Source: Diphasiastrum complanatum (taxonomy: Eukaryota; Streptophyta; Lycopodiopsida; Lycopodiales; Lycopodiaceae). From it: 64,000 bases of DNA. The notes under the pieces were generated by a model that ran no database searches, was not told where the DNA came from, and saw nothing but the letters and a program-made list of their open reading frames with translations. Of the stretch, positions 22,573 to 34,634 are shown piece by piece (the stretch's first letter is position 1; every line of letters starts with the position of its first letter). Made by a program: the position numbers and the translations under genes. The stretch covers positions 61,801,535 to 61,865,534 of the forward strand of contig CM055092.1 of assembly GCA_029204225.1 (NCBI GenBank). Direction: 5' to 3'.

Positions 22573-22678
22573 GTGACTACTCAAGTTTTGCCCGTGGTTT
22601 CTTATTCAGTACTTCTGTTCACAATTTTGTCAGCTCCAGCATGCAGGCTTCTGTCATATCGCGGGGTTGTCATCATTG
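22573..22678 (+). CDS. SLC19-like transporter, exon 2
   Basis: Thirty-five codons plus one base: VTTQVLPVVSYSVLLFTILS then APACRLLSYRGVVII. It carries the P-V-V-S-Y-S signature and a second hydrophobic helix, ending before a third hydrophobic run, in the same order as SLC19A1-type proteins. The likely donor is ATTG|GTGCGT, leaving phase 1. If unspliced, the frame runs on only to GAYCRML and a TAA, so an intron is expected here. Confidence 0.65.
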
Positions 22679-22891
22679 GTGCGTATTGTCGGATGTTATA
22701 ACTAAATTTCTGGATTTCACCTGTCTGTGCCTTTGTTCTCACTTGCTGCCGTCTTCATTCGGGTAGAGCAAGTGAGATCGCTTAAAACTTGTATTGCTGG
22801 GGTTTGTCTCCGTCCATTTCCTTTGGTCAACCAATGCATGAATCTCCATAAAATCATCTTAACCAGTAAGATTCTCTGTTTTATTTTACAG

Positions 22892-22924
22892 ACTCTTATA
22901 CTCGTTGTCGGCACCGAATTAAAC
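22892..22924 (+). CDS. Possible small carrier exon (tentative)
   Basis: After a good acceptor (TTTTATTTTACAG), one frame reads TLILVVGTELN, followed by a GT (GTTCAA). Its L-L-L-x-G pattern would fit the end of helix 3 of SLC19 proteins. The phase does not fit exon 2's favoured donor (phase 1 versus 0), and the piece is very short. It is recorded only as a candidate, and a real missing exon may lie elsewhere in the 41-kb gap. Confidence 0.2.
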
Positions 22925-23350
22925 GTTCAACCTAGATAATGCTTTTCCCACTTCATGAGTAAACAGGTATTGACATCTGCAACGAATCCATTAGTGAATC
23001 CCGTGTAGCACAGAGGTTGAGAAGGTGTTATTTGAGGTCTTTGTTAGGTCATATTCGCAATCAAACTTAAAACGTGAAGTGTAATTTGGGGTCTTGGGAG
23101 TTAGGAATCTCCTTGCATGGATGCGGGACCCTATCTTGATAGTATTGGTATGTAATGTAAAACTAATATATTTCAGAATAATGCAATTGGATGGTACTCT
23201 GTTTGCACGGAATGCTGTTCAAGCAGAAATTTTAATAGTGATTTTTGCTTTTAATCGAACAATGGTTATGGTCCACAATCCAGCTTCCCCAATCATTGAT
23301 CCACCACGAAATGCAAGCCACAACCTTCAACACAAGGAAGAAAGAGGGTG
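22925..23350. other. No supported gene (presumed intron)
   Basis: AT-rich sequence with no protein-like frame. The forward ORF starting at 23094 has no recognisable domain. Confidence 0.4.
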
Positions 23351-24278
23351 TCATAGCAGGTATGACAGGCCACATAAATTCACACAAAGATCAGTGGCCT
23401 GGATGAGAATTTGTCGCAATTCAAACCTGAAAAAATAGAAACTATAATTTCTGTTGAAACACAATAAAGTATGACGCAACCCTTTAACCAGCCAACCATT
23501 GATGCTTACAAGTTGTGTAGACGTACTAATTAGCTCATGCAAGGTCAATGAAAGCACATGTACACCCATGTCCACACATGCATGACTGCGTGCATCACCC
23601 CCAAGCAATCTCATGTCAAACAAAGACATAGGAGTAATCAAACTAATAGATATTAATGAGAATGGCCCAAAAACGAAGCATGGATGGCCCAAGAATGCCA
23701 AGTGAAGGATAAAGATATAGGTCTCTAAAGAAATTGCTTCAAACTTGTAGACACCAGGCAAAATTGCATTTAAGCAACAACTATGAAAGACCAATGTTGG
23801 AGAGAGGGCAACATAGCAAGAAGTAGAAATAGCATCTGTAATTGAAGAGCCTTGCTGAGGAACAATCTGGTGATCGCCAGTGAATGATAGGTACGGATGT
23901 CACAAGCTGAAAGTAAAATGCCCCAATGAAACAAACAAATCGGCACCAAATCATGTCATGTCGCGCAATAGGCAGTGAACGAAAATCAGCATGGTCCATG
24001 AAGTGACCTAAACGTGTGAAGATGACTCTAGAATGGTGGGTATGATAAAATATAGTTGTGTGTAAAGGAATACGTGTTTCCACTTGAGTAATGCGATGTT
24101 TGTGCCAAGGACGAAGAAGAAAAGTGATGCATGTAGCATAGGCAAGCTGCACATGACACTCATTACAAGCAAGAGAGGAAACAAAAATCTCATCAAGAAT
24201 GTGGAAATAAAACTTAGAGCTATTAGAAGCCTCAGCCTTAGGAAAATTAAGAAAAGATAAGAGTGCTATGTGAAACAA
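23351..24278 (-). other. Two overlapping minus-strand ORFs, unrecognised
   Basis: ORFs 24278-23781 (165 codons) and 23794-23351 (147 codons) overlap and together leave about 930 bases nearly open on the minus strand. The first is rich in His, Phe, Cys and Arg (YATCITFLLRPWHKHRITQV, HTTIFYHTHHSRVIF). The composition resembles pyrimidine-rich strands of the non-coding L1 interior rather than a known enzyme. It may be an old repeat. I do not claim a protein. Confidence 0.2.
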
Positions 24279-25939
24279 GCATTGTATGGAGCAATATGTA
24301 ATAAGATGTAGAAGGTGTCACGCTGCCACACAGGTCACAGGGAAGCAATTATAGCAAGGCCAGGATTGGACTAGAAGTTACTCCAAAATGCAAGCCCTCT
24401 TGTTCAATTAAGTAGTGGCACATAAGGCCATACAAGAGCACATTGGAAAGAAGGTATAGGTCCCATGTCAGGCTAATAAATTCCATTTTGTTAGCTAGTC
24501 ATCGACTACCTCAAGTTTCTTCTCTTTTTTCTACCCCGAACATGGTTCAAGTTGGAAACCCAAACTCAGAGAAACCAATGTCTTGACATGTGTCAACAAA
24601 ACTTCCATCTGCTGATCACACCAATTATTTTGATTATTCATCTCTGTTAGTGCCTCACTCAGTTGCTTGCAAATTTGAAGATAAGTTGGCATAGTAGCCA
24701 CTCACAAATGGTGATGTTTACAGTGTATCAGAGCTTGGATGTGCATCGATCAGAGGGTGGAGATGCTTTTTTCTTTTTGCAACTTTTTGGTAGAATCTCT
24801 TCTTGGTTGTGGAATTAACCTCCAAGAAAGTGGTTTCTCAGGATCTCAATTGTTCGCAGCCTGTTTGGAGCCCATAGGGCATTGGTGGATTGGATTTAGG
24901 CTTCTACAAGTCTCTAATGGACTTCTTAGAGTTCTTTTGATGCCATGCGAAGCTTGGAAGTCATTTACAAGATTTTGCCTCATAGAAAGTGCACCCTCCT
25001 ACAGGATTTTCGGGCATTTAATGCTCACATGTGTGTGGATAGTACAGCCTCTGGTGACATGGCAGACCTCTTGCTAACCTCACCTCCCTCTGTACTGTGC
25101 TTTAAAGCATCCATTTTGGTGCTCTGTAGCCTAAGTTATCGTCGTCAGAAGTTTGGCAATTTTTAGAGTAAAACTTGACAAAATTATGAAGATGTTCTGA
25201 TTGCATGTCGGAAAGTAAACTATCCCTCGCATTTTTTTTGATGAAAAATCATTTTTACATCACTATGTATGCTTTGGAACATAGAAAAATGTGTTATAGT
25301 CATTTAAAGAATGAAATTCAATGCTTGAATACACTTTTCGTAAAGTTAAACAGAAAAATTATAATTTGAAAGGCAATTTATATATCATGACATGCCAGTA
25401 TAATGCATGCCAGGAAATCCGGAATTCATGATGATTCAAACTGATTGGCAATGAAAGTGAGTATCGGTGATGTAAATCAATTTTCATTACTTTTGCAGTT
25501 TATAATGGAAAAAAGTGAAAATTCCTAATTACGTAATAAAAAAAACCATTTGTTATGATATTAAGTTTCAAAATCCATTATTATTGATTAATGGAAGTTG
25601 GCTTTAAAAGTGTAATGGCGTTACCGAGTTTAATTCAGTCTGAATAGGAGGTCACAATTATTTTCACGTAACCTAGGAAGATATTTGAATCTGCCCACTA
25701 ATGATATTTTCTTGTACTAGGTGATTAGTAATGACAAACAAAACCGCAAGTCGTAGTGAGATAGGGTGAGTTTTTGTAGGTATAAATAGACCCTTGGAAC
25801 TGAGGAATATTCCTTCCAGAACTCTAATCCTTTTTTAACCTCAATAATAGTCACTATTGATATTCCTCTACATGCATGTAGTTGTCAAACTACTCCACAA
25901 GTCTTGATTAGAGTGCCTGGGTTATTAATTACATTTATG
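24279..25939. other. No supported gene; one primer-site-like sequence
   Basis: At 24721-24734, ACAGTGTATCAGAGC looks like an LTR end followed by a decayed primer site (+ strand). The frames just downstream (24739-25166) have no Gag or RT motifs. The rest is AT-rich DNA. Confidence 0.35.
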
Positions 25940-26052
25940 GCCTAGATTGAAATATCGAGGCGTAAACCAATAATTTTGAACATTGGAGTGCCGGATATCC
26001 ACATCAAGGGTTATTGTGACTCCTCAGTTCAAGACATGGACATAACAAGTTA
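25940..26052. repeat. Distant family B-like relic
   Basis: It shares with 62800-62920 the order: AACCAATAAT, a CTGGATATCCACATCAAGG phrase, GACTCCTCA and GACATGGACATAACAA. A weaker relation to the two longer family B copies is seen. It is interrupted by the L1 LTR. Confidence 0.4.
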
Positions 26053-27820
26053 TGTACTAATAGCCCTTAGCTAGTAGAACTTTAGGTATTGGGTTGATTA
26101 CCAATAAGGGCATGTCTTCTTTGATCTTCAGAAGGTTCCACTAAAGGCCTCTAGATAGAATATATAGGAGTTATGGACTCGGCTCATTACATTCGCCGTG
26201 TCCATTTACATTTACTTTACTTTATTCATAAGCAGGCCTTGGGCCGTTTTTTATTCATTAGTGACACTTAGACTATATGGTTGGCCTTTGGCCTTATTAT
26301 TCATTATTAGGCCATTTGGACATATTACTGGAGAGTGGGGGCCTTCTTGGAGGGCGCACTATTTTCCCTCCTAGTTGGGCCCTAGCCACCGGAAGCTTCC
26401 TTTTAGGGCTTCCTCTTGGCTATAAGTAGGGAAACTGTGTCATTTGTTATTCAGCTGATGATATTGATCTCTCTCTTTAGTCTCCTTAATCTCTCTCTTT
26501 CCTGCTTTCTAGGGTTAAGTCTTGCTTATTGTAGCGCAGGCATCCCAAAGGGAGCCGGGAACCACGACTTAGCTTCCCAGCCTTCAACTCTTGCCATCCA
26601 AACCCACTTGACATACAAGCAGCCAACTCGCCAACAACGATCAGACTTAACCAACTTGAAGTTCCGAAAACCAACATTGAGATCCAACCTGGTGCCATGC
26701 CAGATAAGGGGTCCCGATGTGGGTGACTTCCCTCCAAGCAAGCCGCCCGACATACATCAAACTTAACCAACTCGAAGCTTCGTTACAAACGAGTAACATC
26801 CATTCCAAGCAAGCGGTCTGACTTACATCAGACTCAACCAACTGAAAGCTTCGTCACGAGCGCTGGAAGCCAACCTGGCGCCACGCCAGACTGGACAACC
26901 ATAAACAGGTAACTTCCACCCAAACAAGCCATCCAACTCAGCCGACAGGTTAGAGCCCGTTCCCCAAGAGCTTAACCCATTCACGTTCATGCAAGGAACA
27001 CTCAGAATCACAAGCCGCGACAACTATGGAAACAACCAAATCCTGGACCAAATGGTCCCAACAGCATACCGCTGGCGCCACGGACTGAATGGTCCCGACG
27101 GCATACCGCTGGCATCCCGGGATACGACCCTCAGCTGTGTGCCAACTTAAAAATTTGGAAGCGGCCTTACAACTGGCGCTTTTACCAAACACTGAAACCC
27201 AGAAGGTAATCAGAGTCAGTTTGAGGAAAATCCCACTTTATTGATAAATCTGAGAAGGTTACATTTCAAGTGTGTGACCGACCCTAGTCTCCGGGGCGCT
27301 AGCATGCCAAGGCGAGAGCCATGACAACATTCCAGCAAGGGAGGCTGAGACTTGGTTGGAGCTCGCCCTGAGTCGCAACCTGCACTCCCCTATAGTATTG
27401 GTGTGATTCGGCACCCCCCCTCATACCAAGCACTCTACCCAAGCTGTTTTTCTCTCTCTAGGATTTTCTCTTTCTAGAAAGTTATTTTCTCTCTCTAGAT
27501 TTTATTGATCCCCAAGCTTCCTTTAATCATGCCTAGATCGTGTGAGGTGATTGCACATCGATCTGAGCTCTCTGGACTCCGCTAGAACCGATCAAAGATA
27601 TTCAGCCATAGGAACTTGGCGTCGGCTGGATTCTGGTCACAGCGGCGCCGGCGCCGTTGGCGCCGGGAGCAGCAGGGGCGTTGCTGGCGCCGATGGCGCC
27701 GGAAGTAAAGCTTGTAAAGGTAGCTTTACAACACTTATGTGCTGCTTTCATAGCTTAAGTCTTGCTTATGTGATGCTTTCATAGCTTAGCTCTAGATCAG
27801 CTGTGGCTCTATTCGTAACT
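26053..27820 (+). repeat. Element L1 5' LTR, carrying a nested solo LTR
   Basis: LTR sequence occupies 26053-26529 and 27734-27820 (about 565 bp after removing the insertion). The start TGTACTAATAGCCC parallels TGATATACTAGATATAGCCC at 30793. It has a TATA box GGCTATAAGTAGG (about 26419) and ends just before a perfect primer site. The region from about 26169 on is clearly related to 34635-35052 (L2). Confidence 0.75.
26530..27733 (-). mobile_element. Solo LTR of element family D, 1204 bp
   Basis: It matches both LTRs of element D (35576-36820 and 39411-40655), with fewer GGCGCC units and a few small gaps. It starts TGTAGCGCAGG and ends CTTTACAACA on the + strand. It is flanked by CTTAT on both sides (26525-26529 and 27734-27738), and the uninterrupted L2 copy reads CTTGCTTATGTGCTG at the same spot. 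This is a textbook insertion followed by LTR-LTR recombination that removed the interior. ORFs within it are not genes. Confidence 0.95.
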
Positions 27821-27832
27821 TGGTATCAGAGC
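27821..27832 (+). other. Primer binding site (L1)
   Basis: Perfect TGGTATCAGAGC. The same site recurs at 35053-35064 in L2 in the same context. Confidence 0.9.
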
Positions 27833-28340
27833 ACTTTCCTAATTGCTGAATTTCAGATTTGATTTTCTGATTGGGTGCCCATTTTCCTTGCTGATTTTTC
27901 TCTCTTTGCTGAGGGCTTTCGTCTCTTTGCTTCAGCAACATTTAGCACAGTTTGGAGGACCAGCTCCCATCAAAGCATTTTCCTTGGCGGAGCTTTAGCA
28001 GATAGTTAGCAGAAGTACTTCCGCTAAATTTGGCGGCCAAATTTTTTTTTTTTTGGGCAGATTATTTCTGGCGCCCAAGTTCCAACCCTCTATTACCCAT
28101 TTCCAGCTTGTTTGCAGGCTCTCCAGCGCCCAATTCCCTCATCTCTTTCGTCCGTTCCTCCCATTTTTAGCCCTCTTTTCACTTTTGTTGGCAGGCTGTC
28201 CAGCCGCTTCATACCTGTCACTTTCATCCGTTTTTGTCTCCGTTTGCAGCCATTTTTCACACCTTGTTTGCAGGCTGTGCATCGCCCATCCTCAACCAAA
28301 CTTCACGAAATTCCGACTCCGTTTGATATTCCAATTTGTC
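27833..28340 (+). other. L1 leader
   Basis: It is about 500 bases and closely related to 35065-35570. Phrases such as TTTGCAGGCTGTCCAGC repeat several times (about 28110, 28190, 28270), so the leader contains a short imperfect internal repeat. Confidence 0.65.
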
Positions 28341-30790
28341 ACCTGCCTCCTGGCTTGAGGCCGTATACCTTGGTGGTATTTCTACTATTGCTTTTGCGCA
28401 TACTTCAGATTGCCCTCCTGGTTCGGTGGTTGGTGCAGTATCTTCTCCATTGGTCTCTATATCTCCATCTCTTGAGTCTGTTATGGCCGATGTTCCTGAT
28501 GATTTCTATGGGGTTCTTCATGGGTCCACGTTTGATGGTTCCCTCACTATTGGTGATCAGGTTGTATCTTCTTTCGCTTTACTCCATGGATCTCTGCTTG
28601 AGGTTTGTGATCTGCCTCATAATATTTCTACGGTTCTTGACATGATTCATGCGCCTTTGGCCCTTACTGTTACACATTTTTCATCCGAGGATATTTGCCA
28701 GATGGTCACTATGACTTATCTAGGGTATTTATATGCTGGGATCTTTCTAGATGAGTACACGGACATCCTTCCGTGTCCTGGTGTTTCTACATATAGGTTT
28801 GTTGAAGTCCATGCCGATGGTATACACTTTTGGGTTCATGCTGACTGATTCCTTTTTACCTCTTGATATTTGGCATTCCTGGTTATTACGTATCGCTTGG
28901 ATTTCATTTGGACCTATTGCTTACACTACTGCTTCATTTTCAGCTATGGATATATGGCATTCCTGGTTATTACATATAGCTTGGTTTTCATTTGGACCTG
29001 TTGATTGGTGCTGGTTTTTCCATATTACTGATCGCCTATGGTGTAGATATCTCTATGATTATGCATGTGGCTCTCTATCTGTTCCTTGGGTTGTTGCTCA
29101 TTGTCAGGCTTGGCATATCCTATTGGCTTGGGTTATTGCCTTCGTTCCAGCTCCTGTTTGTCTGGGTGATCTTCAGGTTCCCTGTCATTTCAGGTTGCTC
29201 CATATCTTGGTCTCTGATGCTGAGTTGCCACTTTGTTCTGGTGTTCCGAGACCATCAGGGTACCTTGAGAGAATTCCTTCTCCTCTCTTGGATAGTTTTT
29301 GGGGATGTTGCCGCCATATACTTCAGTGTTGCTCATATGTGCTTTGATACTCATTCCCAGCTACACGTGGATATTGCTCCGATGCTTGCTACTGATGTTG
29401 CGGATCCTGTTCCTTGAGAGTGATATCAATGTCATAGATATTGAAAGTGATATTGATGAGTGTCCTTCACCTTGCGAGCTTCATTTTGTGAGTGAGATTG
29501 AGTCTTATTGTAAGGATGACAGAGTCACATATACAAGTTGATGTCATTAGCCATGAGCTAGATTCACATATACAGATGCAAGTTAATGTTGATGTTGAAT
29601 TCTTGAAGCTGATGCTGAGTAGCTTGGTGCTGATCCTAAGTGCTTTGATGTTGATGCTACAAACTATGGTCACTATTCCGATTCTGTTATATTAGATCAC
29701 TTTGTGCATTGCTTTCATATTTTTTCTATGATTGCTCTTTCAAATGATTTGCCTGATCCTATAACAAATCTACATTTGTTAGATGGTTTTACATTTCTTG
29801 ATGGTCATATACAGATTTTATTCGAGCCATTTAGATGACACTCCAACAGTTCTCTAGTTTTGATGGTCAGGTTGTATCCTCTCTAGCTTTACTTTCTACA
29901 TCTTAGATTGAGACATGTGCTAGTTCTACTGATGCTTGTACTATTCCTTTAGAGATTGGTCATCGCTACTTATCTTCTTGCGATTCTTTTAGATGAGTGT
30001 CCATGTATTCTGTAGTATCCTTGTGCTTTCATACGTGGGTTTGTCATACTTGTGTTGATGCCATACACTCTTGGGCTTTATGAGTTCCTTGGAATGTTGA
30101 ACCTGTTTTCCTAGATGCTACTATACATTTTGGGCATTGTGGATACAATGGGGTTGTTGCACAAGTGCTAATTCTAGTTGCTGTTTGTTAGGATGATCTA
30201 CTTATGCTTCATGATTCCTGGCATTCTCAGTTGATCATATTGCTTGGCCTTTGATGATGTTGTTGAATTGCTTCTATGGTTTCCGGGTTGTCGTTTTTTT
30301 GTGGTACTCCTGGGCTATCCAACTAACTTTGGATATTTCACTTGTTGGGGTCCTATATGGCAACACTTTCTTATGGCATGCTTGGGCTATTAGAGTGCTT
30401 GGAATGACTTAGGGGGTCATTCTAGTTTTTCATTTTCTTGCATCTATCTTAGATACATTGGCTTACTATAATTATTTTATAATAATATTATGCTGTCCAT
30501 TACAGTAGAGATACATTTACAACATGATTTACAGTTGACGTACTATGCTTTGTGGGTATTGGTGTGTTGCTTTATACCTTTTGTATGACTCTTGTCCTCT
30601 CCTTCAATATCTCCATTGGCGTATGCATTTTCTCCTCATGAATTGAAGTATTTATGAAATACTTTGATTTTCATATTATTTACGATTGACTATTACTAAA
30701 TGTATTTCTTGGAAACTTTCTTCTAGTTTTTTAGGGCTTAGTAGTTTTGTAAGCCCTATATTGAGGGCCATATTTTTCAAAGTTGGGAAG
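28341..30790 (+). mobile_element. L1 internal region, degenerate, no enzyme domains
   Basis: One frame is open at 28336-28848 (DVPDDFYGVLHGSTFDGSLT, then an IGDQVVSSFALLHGSLLEVC block). I do not recognise it. A diverged second copy of its middle lies at about 29850-30090, including the GATCAGGTTGTATC phrase and a TACACTTTTGGGTTC-like phrase. A short tandem duplication of ~84 bp lies at 28862-29008. The GAGTCACATATACA motif (29523) is shared with the Gag tail of L2 (41970), tying the two elements to one family. No protease, RT or integrase motif survives. Probably a non-autonomous derivative of an L2-like Gypsy element. Confidence 0.5.
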
Positions 30791-30792
30791 AG

Positions 30793-30945
30793 TGATATAC
30801 TAGATATAGCCCCTAACTATTATACCTTTAGGTGTTGGGCCAGTTACCATTAAGGGCATGTCCTTATGGGACCTAAGTATCCTAACTTTCCCTAATCTCT
30901 AAAAGGTTCCACTAAGGGCCTCTAGATAGTATATTAGGTTCTCAT
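30793..30945 (+). repeat. L1 3' LTR (5' part recognisable)
   Basis: It starts TGATATACTAGATATAGCCC immediately after the purine-rich AAGTTGGGAAGAG. It shares TTTAGGTGTTGGGC, ATTAAGGGCATGTC and GGTTCCACTAAGGGCCTCTA with the 5' LTR. Similarity fades after about 30945, so this end is diverged or belongs to another subfamily. Confidence 0.65.
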
Positions 30946-33900
30946 TTAGACATTAGGCATTTATTGATTATTCAACTTATCGGTGTTGCTTGGGCTCTTT
31001 GTGGCACAACTTTACTATTGCTTGTAGGGCTTTAGCCATTGATTATATTAGAATGCTCTTGGCCATTCTTCGTGGGAGATTGCTTGATTGTGTCTATTAC
31101 AATCATGTATGCTTCATTGATACAATATCCATAGATTGAGTCCATAATTGCAGGTGTCTTGGATAATAAGTTCATGAAATCTTGGATATGAAGTATCCAA
31201 ATTTTTATTTCTCATTTGACTATTCTTGACATGAAGTCAACCTGATGTTAATATCGGTATTGTAATGACCACAATTTTTTTTTAAAGAAAATATTGTGAA
31301 ATTGAATTCATATGGTTTAGTTTTGATTATTGATCCCACCACCAAGATGAGGCCTTAATCTTGGGTAGATCTTTCACATGGTATTAGAGCTTTGTTTAGG
31401 CTGATTCAAGATCATTGTTTAGATTGTTGTGAGAGGTGTATGCAAGTATGCAAGTGTGGGATACAAGTGGAGGTCGGTTTTGTGATTGTGTACATGTGCA
31501 ATTACTTGTAGTGAGGACAATTGTAATGCAATTTTGGTCACCCTGTTGTTTTATAGGCCTATTGTGTCGTCCTTATGACATACAAAGATTTTGGTTCAAA
31601 ATTTGTCCATCATAGTGTTAGATCAAGTTATGACTATACTAGTTTCCCTTATTGTGTAGAAGTCTGAGAGAAGAGTACATTCATCTTGTGTGATCTCTGA
31701 TTTGTCTCTTTAGATCTTCTTAGTAACACTTATAGAGTGCTTGAGAAGTAGTACTTCACAAGATATTACATCCTATTAGGGTTATTTAAAGGTTTGATCA
31801 TTCCTCTCATTATTCTATCATTATGTGTCAAAAAACTAGTCTTGTCTTGGAGACCAATGATGGTTGACTTCATCAAACTTCCACATATCCAAATCAAGAT
31901 TTGTGTATGAAATATAAACTTCCTACTGTAGGAAGATCAATGGTATAAATCTTGGAAATTTACAGAAAAGTATCGTACTAACAAGTCTAGAAACCAGAAA
32001 AAAGTGGAATTCTTGCAGCCTATCTTATGCTACCTAAAATGCTAAAAGTCTTACTTATCCTTACGTGCCCGACACCAAAGAATAAATAGTTCCTAACAAA
32101 GTGGAAATTTTGATTGGAAAGAAAAATGTAGCTAAAGAAGAAAAAAAAATTGGGTTGTCTTTCAAAAATGAAGAAAAGTGAAACCAAAGAAACCTTGTGC
32201 CCAACCTATGACACCAAGAATGTGCTTTATTACCAAGTTATGAACATGATCAAGCATAGAGCATCACATCAACAAAGGTAAACAACAATATGATCATATA
32301 ATGATCTCCTACAAACATCAACATATAGTCAAGAATATGCTATTGCGAAACCCTCCCACAAAGGTGCTGCTATACGAGTCTCCTACAAGGAGCTTGAGGG
32401 CATTAGATCAATCAATTGTGGCTCTACTTAGTGTTTTGGAGGTCCTTAATGGAATCTTCAAATAGCCTACTAATTTAAGGCTTTCTGTCCCAAGGTAGAT
32501 CATGCCCTGCCTTTTAGTCAATAGAGAAGTCACACTAACCTTATCTAGTAATAGATGAAACTAAGGATTATGGAAAGTGTCATAATGAGTGAGAAGCTGC
32601 TGTAAGTTGTGCATGTATAAGAACCACTAGAAGAAGGTGAGGAACTTGATAAATAATTTCAATGAACTTTGTGTCTGCATCTTATCCCGTAGTTGCCCAT
32701 AACTCTAGCACATCCAGAACATTCTATGACTCATCTACCTTCTTTGTAAATTCTTGTGCTAATTTCTCTTTTCAGACTACCAAAATTTTCAAATATTTAT
32801 CATCTTTTAGTGAAATAATTCTAGAGATGGGCTTTCTTCCCAAAAAAAGAATCAAATCAAAAGATTAATCCAGGCCCTTTGATGTGACAATTGTAGGAAG
32901 TGGTACCCAATCTCTCCTTGCTAGGAAAGTGCCCTAATACCAGCTTTGGACAAAAAATTGATGATTATACAACAATTTCTAGCCAAGGTCACTTGATAGA
33001 GATGAGATTTGAGTATGAAGTTGCTCAAAGGAAACTCTATGTAAGAGCTATCATATTAGTCTGCTATAAAGAACTCAATGGCATCAGATAACCCATTATA
33101 GAATGCCAATGAGTCATCCTACATGTAGTGCTATGAGGCTCCTTATAGAAACTTTCTTGGAAATGGCCAATGTAGGGTTTATATGACATGGGTTGTGCAT
33201 CCTAGCACTTGGTTCTATTGGTTTTAGTCTTATCGAAATGAACCCAAGTTAATGAACCTTGTAACAATAAATCAGGGGCCTCAACAAGGCCATAATGATT
33301 AGAGCTCCTAACATTCATTTATACATTTTACAATGCCACAAAGATATGCCAAACTTTCCTTTCCTTCTTGAATGATAAGAATAGAAGAAGTTATTTGGGT
33401 TCTAAATTCATTTGACTTCATCTTTGAAGATAATGCATGGGGCTGGTGTGATTATCTTGGGACTTTTTCATGGGGCAAAATTTTTCTTTTTGAACTTGTT
33501 GCTAGAGCTTCCATACAAAGGAATATTTAGATATCTCATCATAAAGCTTCTTTCATGTCTTCCTAGAGCATTAAAAAATGTACTCCATACAAACTTTTTT
33601 TCTTTGAGGCAGACTGAAGTTTTTCATGGCAGGAACATTTAGCGTGCTGGCGTCTCAAGTGATCCTTCTTCTAGCAAGAACTTTATTTTGGATTCAATTG
33701 TCAATGGTAACCATTTGATTCATCATACCTCTTGTCATGCACTCAATATTCCATGTTGGCACTTTCAGAGGCACTTTGGAGGACTTCATATGAGTTATTT
33801 TAGTAGTATGTCTAGAAATAACTAAAAATATCATGTAATGTTTTTCTCCTCTTCAAATAATTTAAGTGGTTTTCATGAAGTGAATGTTCACACAATGGAT

Positions 33901-34070
33901 GATGTTGTGACATATATAGATATTTGTTTTGAATATCAGAGCATTTTCAAATTATGTGTATAAATATAGGTTATAAGAAAACAAAGTAGAAGCTACATTG
34001 TGGTTGACTTGCTAGGATAGAGTGACAAATCTAGGGAACAAACAGTTTTAAAAGATTAATGTAGTGGTGG
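30946..34070. other. Long interval of decayed repeats, no supported gene
   Basis: A primer-like TGGTATTAGAGC at 31379-31390 follows ...CTTTCACA, so a further + strand LTR element once began here. No Gag, RT or integrase motifs follow. ORFs of 60-76 codons (32662, 32900, 33412) are not protein-like. The remainder is AT-rich. Confidence 0.4.
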
Positions 34071-34430
34071 ACCACTAGGTCCATCGATGAGATGTAGTAT
34101 AGGCCTATATTCATCTACGACATGGCTTATATCCATTTACGAGGCCTACATTCATTTGCTGGCCATGAGCCTTTTTTACTCATGTATATGCCCGTGGGCC
34201 TTTTTCATGCATTTATTTGGGAACTTGCCAAGGGACCAACTATTACTATTTTTTTGTTTTGGAGTGGGAGTGCTCTTGGGAGGGCCTAAACCTTGTAAGA
34301 GGGTGCACTATTTTTCCTCTCATGACCCTAGTAAGCTTAGGTCAAGTAAATAGAAGGTGCTATTTTAGGTTCATGCTAGTTATAAGTAGGTAAGATTTAC
34401 ATGCTTATACATGAAGGAGTCTTTGTGACC
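34071..34430 (+). repeat. Diverged L-family LTR fragment
   Basis: It shares the order of motifs with the L1 LTR: CATTTACGAGGCC..., AGTGGGAGTGCTCTTGGGAGGGCC, AGGGTGCACTATTTTTCCTC, and a TATAAGTAGG box. It is too diverged to place ends. It lies just upstream of the L2 LTR. Confidence 0.5.
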
Positions 34431-34634
34431 AAGCCTCGAGTTCATCAGACATGACGAGCATGCAACTTATATCTGGATTCGTATTGTTGGAAAAGATATG
34501 GTTCGGATAGGGACCTCTTTGTTCCGGCATGTTATTTTCCTCCAAAGTCTTCATCTTTTGCTGAGGGCATTGGCTCACCTTACCTTGATCTCTCATTGGA
34601 TATTGTTAGATTCGCCAAGCGAGGGCATATTAGT

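Noticed and set aside
22892-22939. Confident call of a third carrier exon
   Set aside because: The phase does not fit the preferred exon 2 donor and the continuing frame hits a stop; kept only as a tentative feature.
24739-25166. Gag of an element starting at the primer-like site 24724
   Set aside because: No Gag core or knuckle pattern in any frame; the primer-like site itself is imperfect.
26416-27192. Several 60-116-codon ORFs that recur almost unchanged at 35435-36150 and 39226-39985
   Set aside because: They lie in D-family LTRs. Their conservation reflects recent copying of the LTR, not protein constraint; none has a domain, and they overlap on both strands.
27551-27784. Gly/Ala-rich ORF (also 36608-36838 and 40443-40760)
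   Set aside because: It is produced by the GGCGCC cluster of the LTR; the frame changes between copies.
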